Under the pieces are notes generated by a model, which was not told where the DNA came from, made no database searches, and saw only the letters and a program-made list of their open reading frames with translations. A stretch of 44,678 nucleotides of DNA from Saprospiraceae bacterium UBA7687 (lineage in GTDB: Bacteria; Bacteroidota; Bacteroidia; Chitinophagales; Saprospiraceae), in NCBI GenBank assembly GCA_002482845.1, contig DLGT01000036.1:1-44678 (forward strand), given 5' to 3'. Each line of letters starts with the position of its first letter. The stretch's first letter is position 1. The translations under genes were made by a program, and so were the position numbers. Positions 27,137-36,265 of this stretch are shown piece by piece.

Positions 27137-27958
27137 TTACTGGAAAGGAATAAAGTGTGGTACAATTTTTAAGGTAGGATTTAATAAAACTTTCTTTACG
27201 TATTCAGTTGGCTTGAGATCCGTAAATCTTTTGAAGTCATTGTTAAAATGTGATTGGTCAAAATATGATAATTCATAAGCGACATCGGTAAGTTTCTCTG
27301 TTTTTGTTTTACTGATGATTTTTAGTGTATTTTGAAATCTATGTAAGGACTGTAGCATTTTTGGTGATACACCTGCGTATTCTTTGGCTAAGTAGTTCAG
27401 ATGTTTTCGTGAGATGTTAAACTGTTTACAAAGATCAGATATGGATAGTTCTGGATTTTTTTGGCATAAAATTTCAACAGTATTTATAAGTTTTGGGTTT
27501 GGCAGTTTGTTGGTTAAGAGTTTTCGATAAAGAAAGTTTTCAGTAATCAAAAACTTTTCAACCATTGTATTTGCTTCTTTTAACTGCTCCCAAGTATCGT
27601 CTGCGTCTGCATGGAATACCTGATCAAGGGGAATATAATGGTCTGTATAATAATGTAATGGGTCATTGAGAAAAACAAAAGCACCCAATGTTTTGAATTG
27701 TATGACAATCATTTTGCTATTTCCATAACTTGACACATTTGTTGGTTTAGTTTGCAGTCCTGCTACCCAATGTTTTTTGTAATCGATTGAATTTGTAAAT
27801 GAATTGTCCACAAATAACTTGAAATTATCTTCAAGATTGAAGACCAAACTCATGGCTGTTTTGGGCAGTCCAGTACCTTTATTATTTCCTTCTATATAAA
27901 TGATGCTATCCACATAATGGTCAAGTGGAAACTTCGGTATATGTTTTTGAAAGATCAT
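27137..27958 (-). CDS. AraC-family transcriptional regulator
   Basis: The 273-residue protein has an N-terminal sensor-like domain of no recognised family and a C-terminal AraC double helix-turn-helix (about residues 165-270; LSISDLCKQFNISRKHLNYLAKEYAG and LTDVAYELSYFDQSHFNNDFKRF). It should bind DNA near promoters. Its own upstream region has a TACTTTTG -7 box, and a 16-bp sequence directly upstream recurs exactly before the adjacent esterase-like gene, so autoregulation plus control of that neighbour is a testable idea. The effector is unknown. Confidence 0.9.
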   Translation of the reverse strand: MIFQKHIPKFPLDHYVDSIIYIEGNNKGTGLPKTAMSLVFNLEDNFKLFVDNSFTNSIDYKKHWVAGLQTKPTNVSSYGNSKMIVIQFKTLGAFVFLNDPLHYYTDHYIPLDQVFHADADDTWEQLKEANTMVEKFLITENFLYRKLLTNKLPNPKLINTVEILCQKNPELSISDLCKQFNISRKHLNYLAKEYAGVSPKMLQSLHRFQNTLKIISKTKTEKLTDVAYELSYFDQSHFNNDFKRFTDLKPTEYVKKVLLNPTLKIVPHFIPFQ

Positions 27959-27993
27959 TTACAAAACATGTTTCTACTAGGTCAACTAATGGT

Positions 27994-28001
27994 CAAAAGT
28001 A
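27994..28001 (-). promoter_or_regulatory. Predicted -7 box (TACTTTTG) of the AraC-type gene
   Basis: TACTTTTG on the minus strand fits TAnnTTTG and ends 35 bp before the ATG at 27958. No TTG is found 19-21 bp upstream, which would fit a promoter needing an activator. The 16-bp repeated motif overlaps the box's first two bases and fills the spacer. Confidence 0.45.
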
Positions 28002-28015
28002 ATAGGGTAGGACAT
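28000..28015. repeat. Copy 1 of an exact 16-bp direct repeat (TAATAGGGTAGGACAT)
   Basis: This 16-mer recurs exactly, in the same orientation, at 31413-31428. This copy lies 42-57 bp upstream of the AraC-type start. It is either a shared regulator site or a duplication flanking the 3.4-kb esterase-gene segment. Confidence 0.75.
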
Positions 28016-28041
28016 AACTAATTACACTTCCATTTTATGGG

Positions 28042-31000
28042 TTATAACTTCACTATTTTAAACATTCTGTTATGATGACGAGATTTATTGATCGTTCTAA
28101 TAAAATACATTCCAACTGGATAAGTGGATACATCTACAGAAATTGAATTATCATTTGTATCCACTTTTTGGATCAATTTTCCATAAGCATCTGTTATTTC
28201 TATGTGGTGCAGACTTATGTCGCTTTGGATTGTAAATGTATTCAACACTGGATTTGGAAAGATCTTAATATTTTGGTCGTTATTTGTTTGACCTTCATTT
28301 ATTGAACTTACCAAAGGATCGTAAAAGCCAAAGTCAATAGTATTGTTCCCACTTCCATCGTAATCAAAATAACAATTGATAGGGTCACCATCTTGGAGTG
28401 GCTCACCATCTAATGTTAAGGTCACTATTCCTGACATGATATCAGAAAATGGATTGCCAAAACCATTATTATCTCCATCCACATCATTGTCTGCGTTGGG
28501 TTCAAAACCATTGGTAGATACAAAATTTTCTAATGGTTCTCCTGGTCCCCAATTTTTAACTTGCCAAATAAATACGGTGTAGTTACCAGGTTGTAAACCA
28601 GAAAAACGATAATATCCATTTTCATCCGTCACCTGTACACCACTGAATCCCTGCCAGTCAGGAATGCCATCACCATCAGGATCAGACCAAAGCACTACAG
28701 AAACACCTGGGATGCCCGGCTCATCAGGGTCATTGATACCATCACGGTTTAGATCATTCCATACTCTATTGCCTATGGACACAATACCTGGCGAAACCGG
28801 AGATGAACAATCTTCATAACAAAATGCCATGTCATTGATGGCTTTAATCATTTCATTGCCCATGGATTTGCCTACATTAAGAAAGGTGGATGCATTATTA
28901 TTGTAATGATAAATGGCATCTTCGGGTGAGCCAGATAGATTTATATAAAATGGTTTGGTATTGACAAAACCAAGACTTCCACCATAGATAGAATCATTGC
29001 AACCTACACTTTGCTGAGCTACAGCCACTATATTCTGCATGCTTTGTACCCACGAATCGTTTATTTGTTCGAATCCACCTTGACCTGCACTTGCTACAAT
29101 AACAGGTAGATTAGGTACATTCAGGTCTTTGCGTATGTCATCGACTAGATGGTACAAATTGCTTTCGTATGTATTCAGAAATTCTTCTGAAGCTCCATCA
29201 TTCCATCCTTGAAACCATCCAAATCCTGAAATCTCAAAATCTGTCTCACCTATTTGTGGAAATTCAGTTCCTAAGTTTTGGGTCACTTCTTTTACCTTTT
29301 GGATCATGTCTAAATAAGATTGACCCACAGTACCACCTGCGGATGGTGGACGAAAATCTTCTGCTAGACTTTTTCCGCCCCAAGCGGTTTTTATGATTAG
29401 GATAGGGTCTTCATAATATTGATCTAGCTGATGGGCAAACATTAATTCAGGACCTATTAAATTTTCATAAGCGCCTTGACCTACGGTCACATTGTTTTTT
29501 ACCAAGCTTTCACTCCTATCAAAATATATGTAAGCATCATCCAACGTGGTCCACTCATTGGGTTTTCCGATAGCAGACCATAGGCCAGTGCTATCATTTT
29601 GTATGACATCTACCAAGCTTCCGGGATCATTTTCAGCATCTTCTATGCTGCCATATCCTTCCATATTTGACTGTCCTGCTAGGACAAATACCCTGACTTT
29701 TTTCTTACTTTTTTCTTGTCTGGTCACGATCGGGACATAGCCAATCTCGAGACCTGCAGGTGGCTGTATGATGGCAGCTGGATCTAGGGTAGCGATTTTC
29801 CCTACGCTAGGTGGTGCTAAGTATTCATCCGTGTGACTCCAGTTGGTGTGAAGCAGTTCCACTCTGTTTTGGAGCTTTGTACGAATATCTTCAGGAAGAT
29901 TTGCATGTATGATTGCTGGTTGATCTATAAAACGATACCAATAGTAAGTGACAGTAGTGCCATCACCGAGGTCAGCTGTAAAAGGTCCTGCACTTGGTCC
30001 TGGGCTTTTCCATGGTCCGTTTGGATCTTGCCAATGACAGTCCGCTTCCATAGGTGTCAAATAAGTAAGATCAGGCCGTGGGTATGAAGGAACGGCTGTG
30101 GTCAATAAATTTGTTGATGCGGGTACGTCTTCATCATTGATAGCTTGCCATCGATCGTTATCATCGAGTTTAAAATATTGTGGTAATATGAAGTTATTAT
30201 CTTTTTTCTGCACTACATTCAGATCAAATTCAAAACCCATATTGTTTTTGTTTTGCTGGACATTGTTCATGAAATTCAGATTGATGGGTTTTTCGTTTAT
30301 TTCTGCGGCCATGGCGCCACCATTATTGACAAAAGAAACATCCATAACACCTGCTTTATTAATACCTGGAGATACGGCAGGTCCGCCATTAAACCATGAA
30401 TTTAAGTCATTCCATAAAGCATCTGGTGAGTACACTGAAATTTGATTTAGCAGGATAGCGTTGTCTTCATTATTGGCAGGAAATTGTAGACCTTCTACTT
30501 TTGCATACGATTTTCCATTACCATCTTTACTGACGAGTGCAGGTGAACCAGCATGTTCTATACCGAATCCTACATTGGGTTCGGAAGGTCTAGTATCTAG
30601 GAATAAACCTTCTAAACTAGGGTCCAACAATACAGGTTCAGACCAAAAAGTCGGTAAAAAGAAAGTTGCAGGACCTTTGAAGTTGGTCGTATTTAGGAAT
30701 AAAGTCCAACATTGATTACCTGTTTTGACATTTGTGTCGTTAGTATTGCTGATTGGGTCTGTCAGTGGCAAAGGAATGTAACCATATCCAAGCAATTCAC
30801 CATTTAGACTTTGCGCCATATTCAATCCATCAGGCGCCCAAAGTAGTCTATTGGACAATTGGGCTACACCATATTTTCCACCAGGTGTGCTCCAGTCTCT
30901 CTGTCCATTGGGCAAGGACTCACTTCTGCCCGCGCCAGGTCCGTTGGCCCAAGCATAAAAATCTTTTGAGACACCACCCATGATAAACTTAGGTACTTTG

Positions 31001-31362
31001 GTGCCAAAACGAGTATCGTGCCACCAGCCTAAGCCACCTTCGATGGTGTTGTAATATTGATTTGGATTATTTTCTTTTTTTTGTGGCGTAAGCCAAGAAC
31101 TACTCAGTCCCGTCTGAAAATCATTGGGTCCAGGGTACTTTCTAAAAGCAGGATAAGCTGCACTATACATGGTATAACCAGAACCAAAGGATTTGTCTGC
31201 TATGTCTTCTGTTGAAATCCAAGTGAAGCCTGACCTTTGTGTATTAACGATTTGTGCATTTAATGGAAGGTAAGATCCAATAGTAATAATTGATATAAAT
31301 AAAGTCCAAAATGATAAGATAACCATTTGACGTCTATAATTATCTCTTGTGAATAAGACCAT
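28042..31362 (-). CDS. Large secreted SGNH/SASA esterase-like protein with T9SS type A sorting domain
   Basis: The 1106-residue protein has a signal peptide with an extended n-region (cleavage near PLNAQ), a long N-terminal region of about 500 residues that I cannot name, a SASA/SGNH hydrolase domain (about 555-815; VFVLAGQSNMEGYG with the nucleophile Ser), an SdrD-like B domain (about 864-1020; IGNRVWNDLNRDGINDPDE, YRFSGLQPGNYTV) and a type A T9SS signal (about 1030-1106; IKIFPNPVLNTFTI, YPVGMYFIR). SASA members include sialate and acetyl-xylan esterases, so deacetylation of glycans outside the cell is likely but unproven. The start could also be the Met at 31326. Confidence 0.87.
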   Translation of the reverse strand: MVLFTRDNYRRQMVILSFWTLFISIITIGSYLPLNAQIVNTQRSGFTWISTEDIADKSFGSGYTMYSAAYPAFRKYPGPNDFQTGLSSSWLTPQKKENNPNQYYNTIEGGLGWWHDTRFGTKVPKFIMGGVSKDFYAWANGPGAGRSESLPNGQRDWSTPGGKYGVAQLSNRLLWAPDGLNMAQSLNGELLGYGYIPLPLTDPISNTNDTNVKTGNQCWTLFLNTTNFKGPATFFLPTFWSEPVLLDPSLEGLFLDTRPSEPNVGFGIEHAGSPALVSKDGNGKSYAKVEGLQFPANNEDNAILLNQISVYSPDALWNDLNSWFNGGPAVSPGINKAGVMDVSFVNNGGAMAAEINEKPINLNFMNNVQQNKNNMGFEFDLNVVQKKDNNFILPQYFKLDDNDRWQAINDEDVPASTNLLTTAVPSYPRPDLTYLTPMEADCHWQDPNGPWKSPGPSAGPFTADLGDGTTVTYYWYRFIDQPAIIHANLPEDIRTKLQNRVELLHTNWSHTDEYLAPPSVGKIATLDPAAIIQPPAGLEIGYVPIVTRQEKSKKKVRVFVLAGQSNMEGYGSIEDAENDPGSLVDVIQNDSTGLWSAIGKPNEWTTLDDAYIYFDRSESLVKNNVTVGQGAYENLIGPELMFAHQLDQYYEDPILIIKTAWGGKSLAEDFRPPSAGGTVGQSYLDMIQKVKEVTQNLGTEFPQIGETDFEISGFGWFQGWNDGASEEFLNTYESNLYHLVDDIRKDLNVPNLPVIVASAGQGGFEQINDSWVQSMQNIVAVAQQSVGCNDSIYGGSLGFVNTKPFYINLSGSPEDAIYHYNNNASTFLNVGKSMGNEMIKAINDMAFCYEDCSSPVSPGIVSIGNRVWNDLNRDGINDPDEPGIPGVSVVLWSDPDGDGIPDWQGFSGVQVTDENGYYRFSGLQPGNYTVFIWQVKNWGPGEPLENFVSTNGFEPNADNDVDGDNNGFGNPFSDIMSGIVTLTLDGEPLQDGDPINCYFDYDGSGNNTIDFGFYDPLVSSINEGQTNNDQNIKIFPNPVLNTFTIQSDISLHHIEITDAYGKLIQKVDTNDNSISVDVSTYPVGMYFIRTINKSRHHNRMFKIVKL

Positions 31363-31412
31363 TTTATAAGTGTTTTGATTCTAAACGTAAATGTATGTTT
31401 TAGTTTTTATTT

Positions 31413-31428
31413 TAATAGGGTAGGACAT
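31413..31428. repeat. Copy 2 of the exact 16-bp direct repeat
   Basis: Identical to 28000-28015 and in the same orientation; 51-66 bp upstream of the esterase-like gene start. Flanking bases differ immediately on both sides, so the identity is exactly 16 bp. Confidence 0.75.
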
Positions 31429-31475
31429 TGTGTTTTTTTTTAGTTTTATCTTTATGTTGACTATTGATGTCTGTA

Positions 31476-32272
31476 TTAAGAAAGTTGGCTACTATTAATC
31501 GTATGAGTACGTAGCAATTTTGAATTTTTTATTTTCAACAATGGTGTACATTTTTTTATTCGATTTTTGCTATCGTAAGTGTATTCCCAGGATTGATCAT
31601 CGGCACCAGGTCCACCGAGATACATGAAATCAATTTCATATTCTGGAACGTGTTTGATGACTCTCCGTTTTCTATTACCGTTAGGATAATAGGTAATCTC
31701 TTGCATTTCTTTTTTTCCAGAAAGAAGATTTGTAGCCACCCATTTTATGATTTGATTGTTTTTGTTTTTTATTATTTGGTATTCCGTTTCATTTTTCCAA
31801 TGTCTCATTTGATCTTTTCTGAAGTGGTATGATGTTTCTAAGTAGAAATAGGTTGAATCATTGGGCTTACTTTGCAGTGCTAATACCGTAGAATCTTTGG
31901 ATGTATTAAAAATGGTTGTTTGCCGTATGATGTCATTTTTAGCGTATTGGTAGATACGTGTCCAGTTGGTATCTACGCTGTTAGGCCTGTTAATATTGTA
32001 ATTGCTGATAGAAAGAATTTCATTGTTAAGGTATCGTAAGCAATACTTTCTTCACTTAGAAGTCTTCTTTTATTGTATGATTTAATGTTCACAACTCTTC
32101 CAATTGAATCTATGGTTTTTATACTCCAATACCCTTTGCCACCAGAACCATTGTAAGATTTTCTTTTTACTATTTTTGTATTTGGATAAATCTCATGGTT
32201 AGGAAAAACTTGCCCAAAAAGCTGAATAGAGAATAATGAAATGAATATTGAAATAACTATTTTGTTTTTCAT
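31476..32272 (-). pseudogene. Secreted YwqK/MORN-like protein, split by a one-base frameshift
   Basis: The N-terminal frame (from 32272) starts with a signal peptide (MKNKIVISIFISLFSIQLFGQ) and breaks down at about 32024. From 32024 a second frame is open without stop to 31476; I checked this by translation. Restoring one A in the run at about 32022-32025 fuses them into a protein of about 265 residues (junction DTLTNEILSISNYN). The C-terminal part has an ITYYPNGNRKRRVIKH segment like the repeats of YwqK/MORN-variant proteins. Function unknown. It is either a sequence error or a recent loss. Confidence 0.72.
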
Positions 32273-32313
32273 AAATTTTATTTGTGGATCAATTTAATTA
32301 TTATTTTAAACAG

Positions 32314-32772
32314 TTAAGTATTCTCACCAAGTATTTCATAGCTTTTATTTTCAAGTCCCAAGTCATCAGTATTTCTGTTTGATTGTTTTATGGTTTGGTA
32401 GGTAGTAAGGAGGAAAATCGCTACCATTAGTATTTTCAAAAATCTAATCACTCTTGTCGCAATAGTATATTGTCTGAGGGCATTGTCTTTAGTGATGACA
32501 GTGAGATAATTAAATCTGTGTGGAAACTTATTAAGGAAGGTCATAGCCAAAAATAATATGGTAGCGATGCTTGCAACTAACAAAACCATCCACTTCTCCC
32601 CATAACCATCTACTTCCCCTTTTAAGTTAAAGTGTGTGGGAATGATGTCAGGCAATTGGTTGTAACTATTGATCGTCATACTCCATAAAGCTATCATGAA
32701 TATGCAACCTAAAATTTCCATTATTTTGTCAAACGTTGTTAATTCTATTTTAAGTTTTGGTCTGTCACTCAT
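32314..32772 (-). CDS. DUF1648-domain membrane protein
   Basis: The 152-residue protein has hydrophobic segments at about residues 14-34, 62-80 and 104-124. The conserved DUF1648 signature YNQLPDIIPTHFNLKGEVDG lies at about residues 37-56 and is followed by KW. Members, related to SdpI, are uncharacterised membrane proteins. It lies 41 bp upstream of the frameshifted secreted-protein gene in the same orientation and could share its transcript. Confidence 0.85.
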   Translation of the reverse strand: MSDRPKLKIELTTFDKIMEILGCIFMIALWSMTINSYNQLPDIIPTHFNLKGEVDGYGEKWMVLLVASIATILFLAMTFLNKFPHRFNYLTVITKDNALRQYTIATRVIRFLKILMVAIFLLTTYQTIKQSNRNTDDLGLENKSYEILGENT

Positions 32773-32931
32773 ATTTTTAACTTGTTAATTGTTGTGCTTG
32801 TTGTAATGGTTGGCTTTTGGTTGTTTTTTGAGTGTAACTGTTGAAGTTTATACATTTCTAAACCTTTTTTTGTCACGATTTTTGCAACTTTCAGGCAAAA
32901 ATAGCGCCAAAATAGTATCTACTTTCCACTT

Positions 32932-32980
32932 ATACCACGGATTTACATCCGTGGTTATTATAATTACACCCCTTTGGGGT
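32932..32980. repeat. Double-hairpin REP-like element
   Basis: Two adjacent palindromes lie in the 296-bp space before the DUF1648 gene: a 9-bp stem ACCACGGAT/ATCCGTGGT with a TTAC loop (32934-32955), and a 5-bp stem ACCCC/GGGGT with a TTT loop (32968-32980). The GC-rich stems in an AT-rich gap look like a mobile REP-type sequence. No terminator T-tract follows. Confidence 0.5.
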
Positions 32981-33068
32981 TATATCTTAATTGCTACTTT
33001 TGTTATTTAATAAATACACATAACTTTTTTTAACAGATTGCATTAAATTATTGTTTAAAACAGAGTTT

Positions 33069-33992
33069 TTACTCCTTCATCCAAGCCACCAATTCATTTT
33101 TATCGACGATCGACCAACTGTGTGGATGTCTGACACCATTGGCACGATAGCCCTTGTCTACGGTAGGTATGTATTCGACACGGTCAAATCCTGATGCTTT
33201 CAGACGTTCGTGCAATTTTTTGATGTAAAAAGCATTCATTTGGTCATAATCTGCCATTCTATTTGTTTTCCACCATAAGGTATCCGGCTCTGTATACAGT
33301 CTGATTTTAATGTTTTTTAAGCTGCTCAGGTTATCTATGTTATTACTTTGAGAAGTAAACACAGCATAATCTTCATATTTTGATAGATTGCTATTTGGAT
33401 GTCCAAACCGCTTTTCTAAAGTTTCGATGATCCAAGTACTTTCTTGAACGGATGTTTCTGAAAATTTACGTTTTAAATTCTTCTCAGAACTCTTGTAAAG
33501 AGCCATTAAGTCTATGGGCGAATCAATTATAAAAACACCTTTGGGCGCTAGATTGAATTCCTTATGCTCCATAAGAAATGAACTAATAAGCAATGATACA
33601 TTCCCACCGCTGGAAAAACCACCAATGAAAATGTTTTTTGTAGGTAGTTTATTTTCCATAAATATACTTTGTAGCAGTGATGCCAGTTTTTGTTTTTCAT
33701 CATCTTCTAGCCATAGTTTTTGATGGTAGTTCATATACAAAACTGCAATATTATTTTTCTTTGCAATATCAAGTATTGTGAATTCTCGTTTTATATTTTC
33801 AGGTTTTTCTGGATAACCACCAAAAAGGACTAATACGTTTGTTATGACTTTTGTTGGTTTGCTCAATTCGTAATTTTCATGGATTACTACTTGGAAATCG
33901 GATAATACTTCCGTTTTTGATTTCTCCTTTTGTGTAGTTTTGCAAGAAATAAAAAGAGTTATTATGCATACTATTACTAAGACTCTATTCAT
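33069..33992 (-). CDS. Alpha/beta-hydrolase-fold lipoprotein
   Basis: The 307-residue product has a lipoprotein signal peptide (LFISC, Cys17) and an alpha/beta-hydrolase pattern: an oxyanion-type FGGYPEKPE, the nucleophile elbow IGGFSSGGN (Ser about residue 131), a possible acid in the C-terminal third, and a late His in RHPHSW. Similar proteins are esterases or peptidases; the substrate is unknown. It is lipid-anchored and so sits at the envelope. Gaps on both sides exceed 200 bp, so it is probably a single transcription unit. Confidence 0.8.
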   Translation of the reverse strand: MNRVLVIVCIITLFISCKTTQKEKSKTEVLSDFQVVIHENYELSKPTKVITNVLVLFGGYPEKPENIKREFTILDIAKKNNIAVLYMNYHQKLWLEDDEKQKLASLLQSIFMENKLPTKNIFIGGFSSGGNVSLLISSFLMEHKEFNLAPKGVFIIDSPIDLMALYKSSEKNLKRKFSETSVQESTWIIETLEKRFGHPNSNLSKYEDYAVFTSQSNNIDNLSSLKNIKIRLYTEPDTLWWKTNRMADYDQMNAFYIKKLHERLKASGFDRVEYIPTVDKGYRANGVRHPHSWSIVDKNELVAWMKE

Positions 33993-34202
33993 GGGTGATG
34001 TTGATTAAATGTTTATTTATTGAAGATTATAACGGTGATTTTAAAGGTGTAGTTTAATGATAATTTTATGTAGAAGTTTTGAGTTATTCTTTAGTGACAA
34101 TCAAAATTTATGTGTAAGAAGAAATTTTGATATCGATAATAACAAGTTTTAAATATATTTTCATTTTTATAGATTAATTAATTATTGGCACACCGTATCC
34201 AT

Positions 34203-35414
34203 TTACATGTCAAATCTCGTACATATTCCATCTACGGTCATAATTTTTCCGTCTTCTATGAGGATGCCTTTCGTTTCTTTACTATATTTTTCTTGTCCAT
34301 GTTTCACGTCAATTCTAATCACTTTCCCATTAAAATCTTTTGAAACATCATCAACAATCGTATGGCCAATAACCATATGGCTTGCCTGGTATCTGAGTAG
34401 AACATCAGAAAGTTCTTCATGCGTAATCTTAAGATAGTCCTTATGGTCACTTACTAGGCCACGGTACCAAAATGGACTTTTAGGACCCATTAAAAAGCTT
34501 GCTTTTTTGTTATCATTGGGATTGTTGTATAGGTTTTGGTCTATATTTTGACGAACTTCTTTATTCATCTCTTCTATTTCTAGGTTTAGGGGAAGTATTT
34601 CCGGTGAAAGTCCTGCATGAACAAACATATATTCTCCTATTTTCTCAATGATATTTTTTGTTCGAAGCCATCTACCGAGAAATGAATTTTCAGAAAACAG
34701 TATTTTGTGATTTTCTTTTGGTTCGTCAAGTCTTCCGATTTCAGTAGCTATTTTTTTGTATTTGTCTTTTGCATATTTAAAGTTGCCCTGAATATTCATA
34801 ATTTCATGATTGCCAAGAATGAAATGAACTATTCCACCACTTTTTTCAGCTTCAGTTTCAAGTTTATAAATCAACCAAAGAGTTGGTATGACATTTTCTC
34901 CCCTGTCCACAAAATCTCCTAAAAGGACTAAGTGACCGTCTCCAAATATCCAATTAAAATGGTCATCTATAATTTTATTTGATTGTAAAAAGCTACTAAA
35001 ACCATCAAAATTCCCTTCAATATCAGAGATGGAAATTAGTTTAGAAGGCATTTGATATTCATGAATTGGTGTTTGGTTTTCATTTCTTATATCAACATAA
35101 AAACTATCCCTATCGATATTTTGCACTAATACCAATATGGAATCTTGGTTCAAATTCTCTTTTTGAATTTTATTGTCTTTGGTAATTCGTATGATAGTAT
35201 CTCCAATGATGTAAGGTCCATCTATACCGTCTAGATGGTAGCTTTTTTGCTCAAAAAATTGAAATCTACCCTTATCTTCATCATATCCAAGTATAATCTT
35301 ATCTCCGCCACTAATAGTTCCATCTGTAAATCTGACCAACAAAATTAACATAAATGGGATAATCAGAATTGCTAATATTCCGATGCGTAAGGTTGTTTTG
35401 ATGGCCTTGTTCAT
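34203..35414 (-). CDS. Membrane-anchored metallophosphoesterase (PPP / Shewanella-like phosphatase type)
   Basis: The 403-residue protein has one N-terminal TM segment (residues about 8-28) and a PPP-type calcineurin-like domain: SDIEGN (about 128), GDFVDRG (about 165), GNHE (about 203), VHAGLSPE (about 266) and GHT (about 348), the residues that hold the two metals and phosphate. The first motif reads DIEGN where DxHG is usual, so the first metal His is replaced by Glu. Bacterial relatives act as Ser/Thr or Tyr phosphatases. The anchor suggests a periplasmic domain (inference). Confidence 0.87.
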   Translation of the reverse strand: MNKAIKTTLRIGILAILIIPFMLILLVRFTDGTISGGDKIILGYDEDKGRFQFFEQKSYHLDGIDGPYIIGDTIIRITKDNKIQKENLNQDSILVLVQNIDRDSFYVDIRNENQTPIHEYQMPSKLISISDIEGNFDGFSSFLQSNKIIDDHFNWIFGDGHLVLLGDFVDRGENVIPTLWLIYKLETEAEKSGGIVHFILGNHEIMNIQGNFKYAKDKYKKIATEIGRLDEPKENHKILFSENSFLGRWLRTKNIIEKIGEYMFVHAGLSPEILPLNLEIEEMNKEVRQNIDQNLYNNPNDNKKASFLMGPKSPFWYRGLVSDHKDYLKITHEELSDVLLRYQASHMVIGHTIVDDVSKDFNGKVIRIDVKHGQEKYSKETKGILIEDGKIMTVDGICTRFDM

Positions 35415-35576
35415 CTTTTTTTGAGTTATAACGCTTCAAATAATTCAAAAGTATAGTTTTAAGGTAAACTTTTGAACCTGCTCATTTTATGATAGGAGTG
35501 AACATTCAAATTATTGCATTCTTCACTTTAATCTAGGTTTTGAGTAGTTTCTCATCAAAAATATCTCATACAATAT

Positions 35577-36092
35577 CTACTGTACTTCCGAATCAACTAT
35601 TTTGGCTTGACCAGTATTATTATCAATGGTTATTTTGATCCAACCAATTTTACTTTCGGCTATATTGTTTAATTTGATTCCGATAAGATAATGATCTTGA
35701 ACACCATTACTAGCTATCTTCCAGGTGGATCCCCAACCATTTTTATAATGGTTTTCTAAACTTGCAATTTGTGCATTTATTTTTTGCCAGTAAAATGGAT
35801 CAGCTACATCTTTTTTTATTTCAGATACATCTTTTAGGAATAAAAACGGTGCTTCTGTTTTATTCAATATTTCGTTATTACCTAATATTTCAAAATAACA
35901 TAAGATTGCTTCTGAAGTTGTGGGGGAATATATAATTGCATCATCGATATACCTAATTTGGAAGTCATCTACCCCGTTTTTATCTACATCAATTGTTAAA
36001 GATTTAGGAACATTGGGTTTTGGGTTTTCTTCTTTTTGACAAGAACTAAAACATAGTACTGCACACAAGAATATAAGGATTTTAGTTTTCAT
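35577..36092 (-). CDS. Hypothetical lipoprotein
   Basis: The 171-residue product has a lipobox (CFSSC, Cys18), a short charged linker (QKEENPKPN) and a soluble region with VDKNGVDDFQIRYID (an EF-hand-like, Asp-rich turn) and a terminal WIKITIDN stretch. No known family. The neighbours on both sides are in the same orientation but separated by more than 150 bp. Confidence 0.68.
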   Translation of the reverse strand: MKTKILIFLCAVLCFSSCQKEENPKPNVPKSLTIDVDKNGVDDFQIRYIDDAIIYSPTTSEAILCYFEILGNNEILNKTEAPFLFLKDVSEIKKDVADPFYWQKINAQIASLENHYKNGWGSTWKIASNGVQDHYLIGIKLNNIAESKIGWIKITIDNNTGQAKIVDSEVQ

Positions 36093-36265
36093 ATCTTTGA
36101 TTTTTTATTTTAAAGACGTATTAGATTGTTTAAACGTTGGGTTATTGGGAGGTTTTTAATTTTGAGTCTACTTTTTATTCTTTTTTTATGCCAAATAATG
36201 GTTAGTACATACTGCGTGACGTAGATTAACAGACATGATCGTCATGTAATGTTATAGTAATTATT

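Noticed and set aside
30098..30445. A 115-codon plus-strand ORF inside the esterase-like gene
   Set aside because: It is antisense to a long, domain-supported gene, and its sequence looks like a codon shadow.
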